Below, in pieces: positions 50,001 through 62,690 of a stretch of 64,000 nt of DNA. The notes under the pieces are model-generated. The model was not told the DNA's origin and did not search any database. It saw only the letters and a list, made by a program, of their open reading frames with translations. How positions within the stretch are numbered: position 1 is the first letter of the stretch; each line of letters starts with the position of its first letter. The DNA is from Progne subis subis (lineage: Eukaryota > Chordata > Aves > Passeriformes > Hirundinidae). The position numbers were made by a program, and so were the translations under genes. Location of the stretch: assembly GCA_022316685.1 (NCBI GenBank), contig JAKJHU010000036.1, positions 6,242,036-6,306,035 on the forward strand, read 5' to 3'.

Positions 50001-50753
50001 CTTTCCATCAAAGACTTATTAAATTTAGATTGTAAAGATATTGTTTGAAAGAATATTAAACCAAATAATTTCTACTGAATGAAAAGACAATAAAAGAGGA
50101 AAAAGACATCTATTACCTTCCCTGGATAGTAACACTATTCTTGTCATTCTCATATTCATCACTATTTTTGCTTAAGTGTCTCAAAAAGCATCACAGAAAT
50201 ACAAAGGGAAAACAGCCTAACTCTTAGCTGTAATATGCACATACAGAATAAGTACCCAACAGAAGTTTAAAGAGCAAACAAGAAGAAATTAAAACTATGA
50301 GCAATGCAAAAGAATTTAAAAACTGATTGCCAAAGAAGCAAGGTCAATAAACTGTCAACAAAAATAAATACATATTCTTTCCTCTAAGATGTCTTTTACT
50401 TCTCTAAATCACAAAAAGCATTTTTTTTTTTTTTTAATTCTCTCACTGTACTCAGCATCTTATTTATCTTTCTAAGACAATACAGAATTTCCTCTTCTTG
50501 TGTCATATAGGAGCTTTGTTGTTCCCAAACACTGGGTAGCATCCCACTGCTTGTAAGTCAGTGGGAATGCTATTACCTCTCATTCATAAAATCTAATTCT
50601 ATCCTGTAACTATCTAGGTGCCTAATGCTTGGTGACACCTTTTAATATATTTTCTTTTCCATAGTTCTTTCTTTTCTATATTTTCTTCTTTTAAACCACG
50701 ACACTTCTTTAAACAACTGTTTAAAACTGTGTACTTGCAGTCTTCCACAATGC
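50001..50753. other. Unique AT-rich DNA
   Basis: Nothing was recognised. A short T run lies at about 50420-50435. Confidence 0.6.
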
Positions 50754-50759
50754 ATTCTG

Positions 50760-51423
50760 TGTTGTATTTCATTAGTTGGCTTGTTCTGTTTTCCCCCCAC
50801 GATCATTGGGGGGGGATAAACCACGATGGTTTATCCCTAAAGGTCTGTACCCTCCCCTTACCTCGTTATTATAAGTTCATACCACACCTTCTTTTCCAGC
50901 ACCTTCCCTGCCTGTTAACCAAACCCTGCCCACTATTCCCAAATCCTCCCTATCCATCATTGTAATCCCTGAGCCTTTACCCAGAATGTTCCCTGTTCAT
51001 CAACCCTCCTTTCAAGCACTATTGGGCTCAGGAATACAATCCCTCCCACTCTGTAACCCCACTGGTTCCCAAGTTGTATTCTCCTCCCTTTACTCCTCTC
51101 CGGTTTGTACCCCATTGGTTGTCAGTTTGTATCCACCCCTACAACCCCCCCTAGGTTCACAATCCCCTGCACTCCGGTGCTCAGAGCTCTTCGCCCTTGG
51201 ATTTCATTCAGTGATAAACTGTGTGGACTTATCCTGGGAAAAGAATCTCCCCTCATCCTTTGCCTCGGTTCTAGTCAGCACCAAAGGCAGCAGGAGCTTG
51301 CAGCCTCGGCTCCAAAGGTTCAGCGTGTCCTAAGGCTCTGCCAAGGGAAAACTGTTCCCCACTCCTGTCTCCCAGGGGTTGGGAGCTAGCCTGAGTAACC
51401 CCTGTGGAAAAGGTGCAATGACA
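50760..51423 (+). mobile_element. Solo LTR, family C, with 6-bp TSD
   Basis: A 664-bp LTR begins TGTTGTATTTC and ends GGTGCAATGACA. A perfect 6-bp duplication ATTCTG lies at 50754-50759 and 51424-51429. It matches 36853-37488 in order along its length, for example ACCAAACCCTGCCCAC, TTACCCAGAATG, GGAATACAATCCCTCCCACT, ACTGTTCCCCACTCCTGT. No canonical AATAAA is seen; GATAAA at about 51213 lies at the equivalent place. The open frames at 50729-51389 on the plus strand are LTR artefacts. Confidence 0.93.
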
Positions 51424-51429
51424 ATTCTG

Positions 51430-53160
51430 TGATGGTTTTAGTAGCAAAACAAGCAAAAAGACCTAATTATTTTGGGGTCTAAACACTGTAAGAAAGGCGT
51501 TTGAATTATTTTAATTTGATGAATTCTGGATTTTGTAACAAATTCATTCATTGAAATCTTGATCAATAAAAGAGGGAATTTTAAATCTTTATCAATATAG
51601 GCAGCAGCAGGAAATAAAATACATAGGAGTTTAATAAAGAGAATAACCCACTTTAGATCACAGATGCCACTCAGGTAAGACTGATAAAATATTGCAAAAT
51701 TATTATTTTGCTGGGGTTTTTTAAGTAATTTTATAAATATTCCTCTTGGGAAGTTCTTATGGAGAAAGAAAAACAAATACTCAGACCTAGAAATATTGGA
51801 TATGAGGAAAGATAGAGAGGAAGAGAACATATTCCTCTCCACAACAACAGAAACTTCCTCCTAAGCTAAATATAATAAGATGATAAAAAATTACTAGCTA
51901 AAGAAACAGTTTAAAGGCATAAATGTGTATTACCAAACCAGAATAATTATTTTCTCCAAAAGTAAATTTCCTTATGGCTGTAATACCAACTTCAAGAAAT
52001 TATTAGAACCTGCATTTATAGATTTTTTTAATATATAGTATAAACAGACAATATATAAATATATTTTAATAGGTTTTGCATAATATTAACCCTCAGTTGT
52101 TAGCTGCTAGAACAAAAAAACTAAAAAGAAGAGGTATCCAGTTGTATAGATCAGTGAGAGAACACAGTATACCTCTATTTTTCTAGTGTGTGTCAGAAAG
52201 GAAAAGCAAAGGTGCATTGTCACTCACTCCTGCGAACACACACACACACACACACATAGGAGAAAGGCATCCCATGTTGTTACATAAAGTGGCCTAGAAG
52301 AAGCTAATTTTAGCAGCCTATACAATTTGCATGAATGGGATCACAGATGCAAGATATTTAGCTTCATCCAGGACTGTGTGGTTATGTCAAACTCAAAACA
52401 CAATGATACATATTATCAAATAACTTACATAAACAATTATGAATTATTCTGTTGATGTAAATTAACACTTGAGAATAAAATCCTTGCAAGTACCAGATGC
52501 AACCACAGAGAAAACAAACATAATCATATTTAGGCTGAGCATTAGATTTAGATTTGTCCATAAAAATACTGTGATCTGTTGCTAGTAAGGGTCCACATCT
52601 GTGCCTCTGAGTTTACTCTTTAATTTATGCAAATCACAAGAATGCTTTCTGCTTTTCAGGTTTTTTTGGTTTTTTTTTTTAATAATATATTTGATTTCAT
52701 GATAAAAAAACCACCATGAAATTTTCAGAAATGTATTGAACAAAATATATGTAAGAAAATATGAAAAGCAAATTAGAGAGCTATTCTACAGTTGCACTGG
52801 AATACCAATCCCTGTTGCAGATTAGCCTGTTAATCTGTCAAGAATTGATCACTCTAAGTGGGAGTCATTTTCTGTGAAGATGATGTGATACTAAAGAAAG
52901 GAAATGATACAGGACTCTGAGAGACATGGAGCCCATATATCTTGCTCCTTGCAAATTGGCTATTTAATTATGGAGATTCTTAGCTGAGAACTGCTTCTTT
53001 GTAAGACCACTTTGATTTATTTTGTATTGCTGCAAATCCAAAGTAAATATGACTCTGGCTGAATAGGTAGTACACAGATTTATATCTGACATGTCAGCTT
53101 TAGTCAACAGACTTAGAATGATACTTTCTTACAGTCTAAAGACTTCTCACCATCCTTACG
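51430..53160. other. Unique AT-rich DNA
   Basis: No gene was found. A (CA)n lies at 52236-52256 and a T run near 52660-52680. The 134-residue minus-strand frame at 51438-51842 is AT-rich, contains no recognised domain and is not called. Confidence 0.6.
52236..52256. repeat. (CA)n microsatellite
   Basis: About ten CA units. Confidence 0.92.
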
Positions 53161-53199
53161 CAGTGTCCACATGTATTTGGTTTATGTAGAAAAATTTGA

Positions 53200-53913
53200 T
53201 AGTAGAGGGTGCTGTGCAGGTCGCTTCCATGAGAAGACACTGGAAACTGATGGAAGTTGTCCCTCTGCAGGCCACGGAGGTCCATGGTGGAGCTGATAGC
53301 CACCTGCAGCCCAGGGAGAAGTTCACAATGGAGCTGAAGGATGTTCCCAAAGGAGTGTTCAATCTTGTGAAGAGCCTGCAAAGGAGCAGACTCCAGGCAG
53401 AACCTGTGGCACTATGGAGAAGAGACCAAGCTGGAGCAGTTCATGAGGAGCCACAGCCTGTGGCAGGCACTGACATTGGAGAAGTCCATGAACGACTGTA
53501 TTGTATGAGTGAAACCCTCCAATTTATCAGAAGATTGTGAGTAGAAACAAGTAGCAGATATAAATGTTATGAGCTCGCCACAATCCCCCATTCCTCCTCT
53601 ATACATGCCACCCAGATGGGAGTAGGTAGGTAAATCAGAAGGGAAGTTGAGCATGGGGAGAATGATGGGGTGGGAGAAAGATGTTTTTAATGTTTGGGTT
53701 TATATCTTCATTATCCTGTTTGGATTAATTGGAAATAAATTAATTTCCCTAAGCTGAGTCATATTTTCTTGTGACAGTAACTGATATGTGTTCTTTGTCC
53801 TTATCTTGATGCACAAGCTTTTCATCATATTTTCCTCCTCTCTCCTGTTGAGAAGAGGCAATGATAGAGTGGACTGGTGGGCACCTGGAGACCAATGAAG
53901 TCAAGACACCACA
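53200..53913 (+). mobile_element. Avian ERVL-type LTR
   Basis: A plus-orientation LTR. It has the GC-richer repetitive U3 with GGAGCAGTTCATGAGGAG and TTGGAGAAGTCCATGAACGA, then CCCCCATTCCTCC, then a polyadenylation signal in GGAAATAAATTAATTTCCC (about 53730-53748). A U5-like end follows: TTTTCTTGTGACAGTAACTG, TCCTTATCTTGATGCACAAG, CTTTTCATCATATTTTCCTC, GGTGGGCACCTGG. It ends ACACCACA at about 53913. This order is characteristic of a common avian ERVL LTR (from family knowledge). The 5' boundary is uncertain (53160-53210). The frames at 53136-53654 are LTR artefacts. Confidence 0.78.
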
Positions 53914-53945
53914 CCGCAATAACTGAAATATTTTGTTCTTGTTAT

Positions 53946-54105
53946 TATTTCTACCTATTTTTTGTACTTATTAATAAGGTTTTTTATAAAAATAAATTCA
54001 TTAAGAATATGTTTGCTCACAACTACTATTCTGCCTACTTTTTGTATTTCTTAATAAGGTTTTTTATAAAAATAAATTCATTAAGAATATGTTTGCTCAC
54101 AACTA
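53946..54105. repeat. 80-bp tandem duplication
   Basis: Two copies, offset by exactly 80 bp. The segment from TTAATAAGGTTTTTTATAAA to GTTTGCTCACAACTA is identical in both (about 53971-54025 and 54051-54105). The first part of the unit differs at a few bases (ATTTTTTGTACTTA versus ACTTTTTGTATTTC). It begins about 30 bp after the end of the ERVL-type LTR. Confidence 0.92.
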
Positions 54106-55600
54106 ATTTGCTCAGCTCAGATGACAATAGATATAAGAGCCTCGGTTATTTCAAAAGATTGTTGTACATGTAAAAATAGATCACTAATACAATCTTCAGT
54201 TTGGCTAAAAAGTGAGCTAAGAAAGGCTAGGAAATTGAACAATCTAAATGTTCTTTTTTCCCTCATATTTACAGTTATCATTTCCTTCACTTAATATGAT
54301 TTGTCAGAAAAAGCAAGGATGAGGATATCCATGTATCTAAGAGAACTACAGAATGGATTTAATTTTAGATATTGCTTTGCACGTGGACCACAAACAGATC
54401 TGTGTTTTCAAGAGTTCAGAATCCATAAACTAAGTATAATTTAAAAATAATTCTTAAAATTACCATTTACGTAACTGAGATGCAAATGATTTACAAAATT
54501 GTCCAGTACATAGTGATATCATTTTGTCAATTTGTCCATGTTGCAAAGCCCCTTCTAAAAAATAAGACAAGCAATAATGGTCTTTTAAGCCAAACTGATC
54601 TATCTGTGCAGCCACAGATTCTATGGTTTCTGCCCTGTTCCTGAAAATAAAGCAGATTGTTCTGGAGCCAATAAAGCATTGTCTCTAAAGATTTGTAGTG
54701 GCTATATATCTTGTCTCAGGAACTGATCTAAAAAGCAAAGGACCACAATCATGTGGAGAGCCCAAGGTAAACAATTCTGGCTCCCCTTGAAATAAACTGA
54801 AGGAGTAAAGTCAGAAAGACTGGATAACATATTTTAAATATGACCCTAGGTGCAGAACTTGCTAGCAAGGAATAAATCAAGTAGTTCTCAAAGCAAGGAC
54901 TATTCTGTGTCACACTGTTTATTCTATTTTTTAAGCAAGTCACAGATCATTTAAAAATTGAATATTCCTTTAGAACTAATCAAAATTCAAAATTATAATA
55001 CTATAAACCAGAGATAGATTCTTCTATTTTAGGTAGGGAAAAAAAAAAAAAACCAAAAACAACAACAACAAAAAAAAACAGAAAACAAAACAAAACAAAA
55101 CAAAACAAAACAAAAAAAAAAAAACACCACCACACAAAAAACTACAAAAAAGACATAGAAGTCTGGAATAGCAAGAATTAAAACTAGGCACACTAGTCAC
55201 ACAAAACAATTGTGAGGTTTTTTCCTAGTCCCAACACTTTTCTCTGTCAAAGACTTAAATCTGCTATCTTTCTATCTCTGATGAAGTTCTTTTTCCATTA
55301 CTAGCAGGTTCTCTACAGCCCGATAAATGTCATAGTAACATTTTGTTGAACACCCCATAAAAACCACTGTCTTAAATATCTGAACTCATTTGTTTTCCCA
55401 GAGTCAGAACATAAATCTATACAGGGTGCATCCCTTTTAGAACTTATTCCTTTTCAGAAAAAAATCAGAGTGAATTACTTTGCAGGACATAATTGGTTTC
55501 CCTTGCTGTCAGAGACTGAAATATTATAGTCTGTGTCTTAAACACTTTCATGAAAGACTTTTGCCTGTTATAGCAGAACTGTGTTACAAAAGCTGCACAG
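54106..55600. other. Unique AT-rich DNA
   Basis: No gene was found. It contains the A/C tract at 55039-55145. Confidence 0.6.
55039..55145. repeat. A/C-only tract with (AAAAC)n
   Basis: It starts with an A run of about 14. A (CAAAA)n array follows at about 55086-55112, then an A run and CACCACCACAC. G and T are nearly absent. Confidence 0.9.
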
Positions 55601-56450
<850 letters not shown>

Positions 56451-57029
56451 TTAACTTCGTTTGGTTTTAATCTTGTTTTTGGGTATATTTTGAACCATCT
56501 AAGTTCTTTCCAGTTTATACACAGAGACTTAGTTTTCTTTCTGAGTTTAAACTGGATCACTTGGGCATGTCACTTAAAAAGCAATTAATCTCACTTAATT
56601 TTAGTCATGTCTAATTGATAGGTATCTGGCTTGAAAGAGTTGTCTATAATTTTTTTTCAGAGATGTCTGTCTCTCCACACTGATTATGATGAGATCCTGG
56701 ATGGCTAGTTTAGATTAGATGACTAAATTCTGAAAGTTGAAGAGAGAGATTATTTTCCCTCTTGCCATCACAAAGGTGCTTTATGTAGTAGTGTTACAAT
56801 AGTGATTTTCAAGAATATAAAAAAAAAAAAAAAAAAAAAATCAATTTGCCTACCTTTGAACCACAGATGCAATTACATGAAAAGTTAGCTAATGCAATAC
56901 CAAATCTGAGCAAGTATATCCTGAATTTCAAATAGATTTATGATTGGGGTCCTACGTCTGTCAGCCACATTCCTATACCTTCTTGTCATCTTTAATTGTA
57001 AGAGATATTTCCTGCAGATATTGCAAGAA
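56451..57029. other. Unique AT-rich DNA
   Basis: Nothing was recognised apart from a 22-base A run at 56819-56840. Confidence 0.6.
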
Positions 57030-59120
57030 TTATATTAAAGTCTTTCTGGAAGTGACATCTAGAAAATCATCTGGTCCAACTTTTGCTTGAAAGAAAAGCC
57101 TTGGATTGTGTCATGCAATGTCAAGCCAATTCTGGAATAATTCCTGGAGGAAAGAATTCACCAGTTCTCTGAGTGACCTAATCCTATGTATAATTGTTTT
57201 CATGATAAATAATTTCTTCTTACATTCAGACAGAATTTTCCCTGAATTAGCTTATGCATTTTCCCTCTTACCAAACACCATGTATCTTTCTCCACCTCCT
57301 CTTTAATTGTTTTTAGGAATTGGAGGAGTCCCTCTTAAAGAGTGCATTCAATCTCATCATCCTGACTGTATTTAAAGATCCTGAATACTAACAGATGCAG
57401 TATTAATCTCTGAAAAACTCCACTCATGAACAAGTTATTGTTTGGAATATTAAATTTCAGCCTGTCTATTTAAGGTGTTTTCTATCCATTTCATGGTCTT
57501 CTTTTCCAATCTGTATCTTCAACAGCTGGCCAACAAGAATGTTGTGGGAGACCCTGTCAAATGCTTTGCTAAAATCAAGATACACGACTGCTCTGCCTTC
57601 ATCCACAAACATCACAAAAGAAAATGGGGTAGGTCAAGCACGCTTTACCTTTGGTAAATCTGTGTTGCCTTTCCCCATCACTTTTTACTCTTTGCTTTGT
57701 CCTTCATGTACTGGGAATTTTCTTCCATGAGGACCTATTCATTAATTTTCATAGTGACTGATGTGATGCTAACTAGCCTGCAGTTTTCTAGATCTTTCTT
57801 TTTACCCTGTACATAGATGGATGCATTATTTCCCTTTTCAGAGTAATTCAGGATTCCCCTTGGACTGTATAACCATTTCAGAGATGACAGATAATGATTT
57901 TTGAAGGATGTCATACAACTCTCTCAGCACCCTGACATACTCTGTCAGGCCCCGCAGGTGCGTATATGTATAAATTGTTCAGACATTCTTTTGATCATTC
58001 TTTGCTCTTTGCTCCATCATTGCTCCTGGCAAAGAGAATTTGGAACTGACCTTAACTATCAAGACTGAGGCAAGAAGGCATTAAGTACCTCAAGTTTTTT
58101 ATGCTATTTGTGAGTGATTTGCTAGTCCCATTCAGAAGTGGACCTACACAGTCCTTGCACATGTGCTGTCCACATACATAGGTAGTATTTTTTTTATTTT
58201 ATTTTATTTTATTTTATTTTGTTTTGTTTTGTTTTGTTTTATTGTTCTTTCATTGCTCTGCTGAGATTTTTGCCTCTTAATGGCACATGTGAATGCTCAA
58301 TCACTACATATACTTACCTCTATTGGAGTTTTCCCATACTTATTTCTTGTTTTGGTTTTGCTTTCTTTTACTTTGTTAGGGTTTGCTGTTGCTTTGTTTT
58401 TAGGGTTTTGGTTTGGGTTTCTTGGTTGATTTCATTTTGCTTTTCTTTTATTGTTGCTGTTTGCTAATTTGGTTTGGTTTTAAAACTCTTTTACTAGCTC
58501 TAACCCATCTGGTCTTTATGTTACGCTTGTTCCTTGTCTGACTGAATGAGTAGACTGATCCTTCGAGAAAGATATTTCTGAAATTCTCCCAGTATTCATT
58601 AGCTCATTTGCTCTTCATGACTGACTCCCAGGGGTCACTCTCTGAAAATCTCATGGTCAGTGCAAGCAAGACTGCCATTGATGGTCGTGTTTTAAAACAA
58701 CCCTTCTTTATATTTGGTTCCAGAAGAGCACCACTCCTAGCTGACATATTCAACAACTGGATAAGGAAGTTGTCCTTGATGCAATTCAGAGATCTCCTGA
58801 ATTGCTTATGTGCCACTGTATTGTTTTCCCAGCAAAAACAAGTATAATAACAGTATAACTGAAGTCCTTCATGGGAACCAGAGTGTGGAGACCTAAGGCT
58901 TCTTTGAACTGAGGAAGGTTTTGCCCATCAGTCCTTCCTTACTTTGTGGTCTGTAAATAGATAGCAGATCACTACCACAAGATATCCATTTATGGTGATT
59001 CTTCTGACCTTGATGTATGTCATTTGACAGACCTGACCTATTTTTCATATCTAGCAGCTATGTGCTTATGTCAAAGTTAATAGAGGAAGGGAGTGGAGTT
59101 TCTATCACTGTTTAATTCCA
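57030..59120 (-). pseudogene. Old CR1 LINE with endonuclease and RT remains
   Basis: A long decayed CR1 on the minus strand, 5' end near 59120. Translation of the minus strand at 58820-58690 gives CR1 ORF2 endonuclease-type sequence (AHKQFRRSLNCIKDNFL, SARSGALLEPN), followed by a relic of the domain end. At about 57815-57725 it gives IYVQGKKKDLENCRLVSITS, the start of the RT domain. At 57585-57541 it gives VYLDFSKAFDRVSHN, RT motif A with the catalytic Asp kept. Stops and frameshifts break the frame. Only about 240 bp separate motif A from 3'-UTR-like sequence (57300-57040), so the rest of the RT is deleted, or the 3' part is a second insertion. (TTTTA)n sequence interrupts it at about 58190-58240. 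CR1 copies itself by target-primed reverse transcription; this copy is dead. Confidence 0.87.
58190..58240. repeat. (TTTTA)n/(TTTTG)n array
   Basis: Pentanucleotide array that changes from TTTTA to TTTTG units, lying inside the old CR1 between its endonuclease and RT parts. More T/G-rich sequence follows to about 58480. Confidence 0.9.
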
Positions 59121-62049
59121 TACCACACGCATAATGGATGGGGCTAAGTTAATACTATGTGGAAAGTTTTATGTTGATTGAATGCTGCTCTAAAACTTTT
59201 TGCCAAAGTTCTCTGATTTTCTAAAATTGCTGGGGTTTTTTTCTTGTTGTTCTTTTGACCTCTTGAGAATATCTTGTTGGTATTTCTCCCATGTGTCTAG
59301 CTCACGTTATGTGAAAAACTTTAAGCCCTTTTAAATGTCTCATTGAGCAAGGGGGGCTTATGGTGGAGGAAAGGGGAAAGCTCAGATAGGTTTAATTTTC
59401 TTGCTATGTTTCTAACCAGCACATCTTTCACTGGTCTTTTACACATAAGAAGAAAATAAGGCTTTCTTCTCTTCTGTCCTCTGTCTTTCCCAAGTGGAGT
59501 AATGTGAAAGAAGATTATGGGACTAACTTAGTCTCAGAACCTAACTTTCAGGTAGGTCCATTTAGCTGAAAAGAATCACATGTTCTATTTCAAGTCTGTA
59601 AAATAAGAATGGTTACTCTGATCTGCTAAGACAATTAAAAATTAAAGCCATCCAATTTTTGAAAGCCTTTGAGTATTTCTAACTGCTTTCTCCTGTACGG
59701 TAGTGTCTTGGTTAAGCATTTGTTGGGTTACCCAGGACAGGTGGAAAAGAGGACTCAGGCCACAGGTACATCTGGACCTTAGGTACTGGTCTATTTTATC
59801 AATGGAAAGATGAAAATTTATATTATTGTGTAATCATGGTTACTTCCATTTTATCTACCTGCTTCTTTAGTCATTAAAAGGTCACAAAAAGGCTCAGATA
59901 ATAACTATGTCAGTGTGTCATTATATGTGGAAAGGTATCGTACAGCTTCAGTGAACAGATGTCCAGTTTTACTACTGTCTCATTTACAGATTTTCTTATA
60001 CAAAATTCTCATTTCATTTTAGGTTAATTAAAAAGTTTTGTTGTCAAACTTCTGATGAAAATTTTCATTTTCTATACCAGCCCACCCCCCAAAAGGTTTG
60101 CATAAAAAAAGGAATTAAAATAACCCCATCTTTTTTGTAAGAGCTCTCATTTAGGTAGAAATTTGAAAACAAGGAAGTTTCTTTATATTTCCCATATTTC
60201 TTCAAATATGGTTTGAATCAAAGTATTACCCTCCCACACTTGATAATAATTTGAAATCATGCTAGTCTCTGATACAGCAGGGTTTTGATATTAAAACCTT
60301 AATATTACTGCTTCAGGTAAGAGTGAAAGATGTAATCACCTTCTATAATTCATGTTTAATACTTGAGTGATGGAGAGGAATCATATTGTGTCCTTGATCA
60401 CCTGTCCAGAATACTGATAAAAATTGGGAAATAGCTTGACACATGAAAGATAATATCTTCATCCTCTAGTTCATATAATCTGCTTACCTTTTAAAGAGTA
60501 TCTTTAAACAGCAAATCTAGGGAAAGTTATACTTTTTGTTTGTTGCTTGTTATAGCATTTTTTGAAAAAGAACAGTTGTTGTGAAAAGACATCTTGTAAA
60601 AGTGCTATTAAAATTAAATGTGCAAACCTACTTACACAATTTAAACTTTATATTTGCAATGAATGCATGAGATATTTAAGAAAGAACAAAATATTGCATG
60701 TGTCTGAAGGACCTGTACAAATAGAAAACATTTCTATACAAGAACATGCAGACAGTCCTGTGTTCTGATTAGATTCTAAAATGGTTACACATGACTTGTG
60801 TCTCATCTTGCAGAGCTGAGCCTGGAAAAACTAACCTCACGAAGTATATAAATTTCCATATCATCTGTGTCATCAGACATATTTTTGGTTTCCTTTATTA
60901 GATAATGATCAGCTCTATTAGGCACTTAGGCATACTCTAATCTTCTCAAATAACTCCATACTGCTATTATCTTAAGAAAGAAATGCAGCAAGTATAATTT
61001 CCATATCTGTGCAAATGTTCTGTCACTTATTCCATAGCAGTTAAGTTTGATCTTAAATGACACAATTTCTACATTGATGTTATTGTAGGTCCCAAGGAAT
61101 ATAGAGATAATGTTAACAAGAGAACTAATCTTGGTAGAGAGTGCTATTATCTGTCAGAAGAACACCTTTGCTTAAAACAGCACCTGAATTGTAGATTCAT
61201 TGATCTTTGGGAGAATATTCATGGTAAGTATCATCTTGCCTTATTCTTTTGTGTTCCCTGTTATTTACACCAGGATGCAAAGTTCTACAGACCTTTTAGG
61301 TGACATATTTTAAGGCCCTGAGTAACCAAACAAAAGATTTGAGAAGTGAGGTATGAGTGTAGAAAAACAACAACAAAAACCTCTACAAAAATACTCAAAA
61401 AAAAAAAAAAACAAAAAAACCAAAAAAAAAAAAAAACCACCACCAAAAAAACCCCCAAAAGACTTCCATAGAGCCAGAACAAGAAACTGTGATTAAGTAT
61501 TTTGCTTTCAAGTCACAGAAAACATTTCCTATTAATCTTGTTTTAAAAGAAGGTGACCATCTGAACAAGTTTTTAAAATATTTGTAGATAATTTGAAATT
61601 AAGGAAAAAAATATTATAGTGCAAGCAAGGACTAGTATGAAATTTAGCCAACTCTATGACATTTTCCATGAAAAAATAGTGCAGCTTGTATATATGTTAC
61701 ATATAGGTATATTATTTTTGATCACTACTACTACCTGTTTATAGAACAAAAGTGCTTCTTATCTTCAGGTTTGAGGAAAAAATGAAGCCAGGTTAATGAT
61801 AAGGAAGAGAAGATACCAGCATGATTTAATATGGAAGAGGAGATGTAAGCAATAACATATGGTTCACTCAAGTACAGGTGCATCAGGATGTTTATTTAAA
61901 CAGAGGAATGCTCCCCAGGAAAAAAAATGCAATTTTATTTTCATGTACTAATTCCAGGTAGAACTTCAGAATAGAATTCTCTTCTTACTTTTGTGTAACA
62001 AAACTAATTTTTATAATCAGCTAAATTTAGTTTACTCTTGTTTTAAGAG
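59121..62049. other. Unique AT-rich DNA
   Basis: No gene was supported. An A/C tract lies at about 61359-61460. The 68-residue frame at 60562-60768 (Lys/Cys-rich) matches no family I recognise. Traces of CR1 may continue to about 59300. Confidence 0.55.
61359..61460. repeat. A/C-only low-complexity tract
   Basis: A runs broken by C (AACAACAACAAAAACC, then A14CA7CC and CCACCACC), with only a few T. Confidence 0.85.
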
Positions 62050-62096
62050 GAAAAAAAAAAACAAACAAAAACAAAACAAAACAAAAAAAACACCCC
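62050..62096. repeat. A/C-only low-complexity tract
   Basis: A11, then CAAACAAAAACAAAACAAAA, then A8CACCCC. It lies directly beside the LTR-like block that follows. Confidence 0.85.
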
Positions 62097-62124
62097 TAAA
62101 TCTGAAAACCAGCTTGAGCTTCAT

Positions 62125-62690
62125 GTGGCTCTCTCTCTCCCGGAGCCCCGGCTCCATTTTTGCCTCGGCTAGATTGAGAGAGAAACCGTGGCTGGAAGGA
62201 TTTTTCCCTCAGAGTCTTAAAGATCCCAGAGAGGCTGGAACCTTTTCCTTTAGAGAGAGCAGGTCCCTGTCAATGGCAAAAGGAAAGAGTCTTCCCTTGG
62301 TCTGGGAGGAAATCACGGCTTTATTCTGTGGTCCTGCCCCCACAGGGTCAGGAGCCTACTCCAGTCCCCGTCCCAAGAGCCCAGAGAGCGATCCACCTCT
62401 CTCCTTGCTTTTATCCCTTTTTATCCCTTGCTTTTTTAAGGGGGAAGGGGCTAGAGGCAGGGACAAGCCACTACCCAATCAGGGATAAGGTGGGAGTGGA
62501 ACAGAGTTGTATTACATTCCAAGTGTGGGAGGATGAGTGGGGAGAAATCTCATGATGATACATTTTCCAAGAGAACAGGGGGTACAGAAGAAATCATTAC
62601 AGAACCCAATATAAAAGTGAAATACAATATAAACCCAAATAATGCACAACAACATAAGATGTTTGTAACACAACCCAACCAACAATAAAT
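62125..62690 (-). mobile_element. LTR-like element F
   Basis: A GC-rich block. The plus strand begins near TGTGGCTCTCTC and contains a minus-strand AATAAA within GGCTTTATTCTG (about 62319-62324) and a GC-rich U5-like end (CGGAGCCCCGGCTCC). At its far side, on the minus strand, it has TTTATATTGTATTTC and GGTTCTGTAATGATTTC, resembling the 5' part of LTR D. No duplication was found, so the ends are approximate. The 165-residue frame at 61991-62488 runs through the A/C tract and this block and is not a gene. Confidence 0.52.

Noticed and set aside
36853..51423. One provirus bounded by the two family C LTRs
   Set aside because: Each LTR has its own duplication, and the interior holds unrelated LTRs and a CR1 fragment.
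51438..51842. 134-residue minus-strand open frame
   Set aside because: It is AT-rich with Ile/Phe/Lys-heavy composition and no motif, and it starts just beyond the family C LTR.
53196..53540. 114-residue open frame
   Set aside because: It lies within the GC-richer U3 of the ERVL-type LTR, whose repeated GGAGCAG-type units keep frames open by chance.
58590..58850. Possible host coding exon in the 70-residue minus-strand frame
   Set aside because: The sequence (AHKQFRRSLNCIKDNFL and what follows) is the endonuclease part of CR1 ORF2, so it is transposon-derived.
61991..62488. 165-residue open frame, the longest on the plus strand
   Set aside because: It starts in unique DNA, runs through an A/C-only tract and continues into LTR-like block F. 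No domain or conserved motif is visible.
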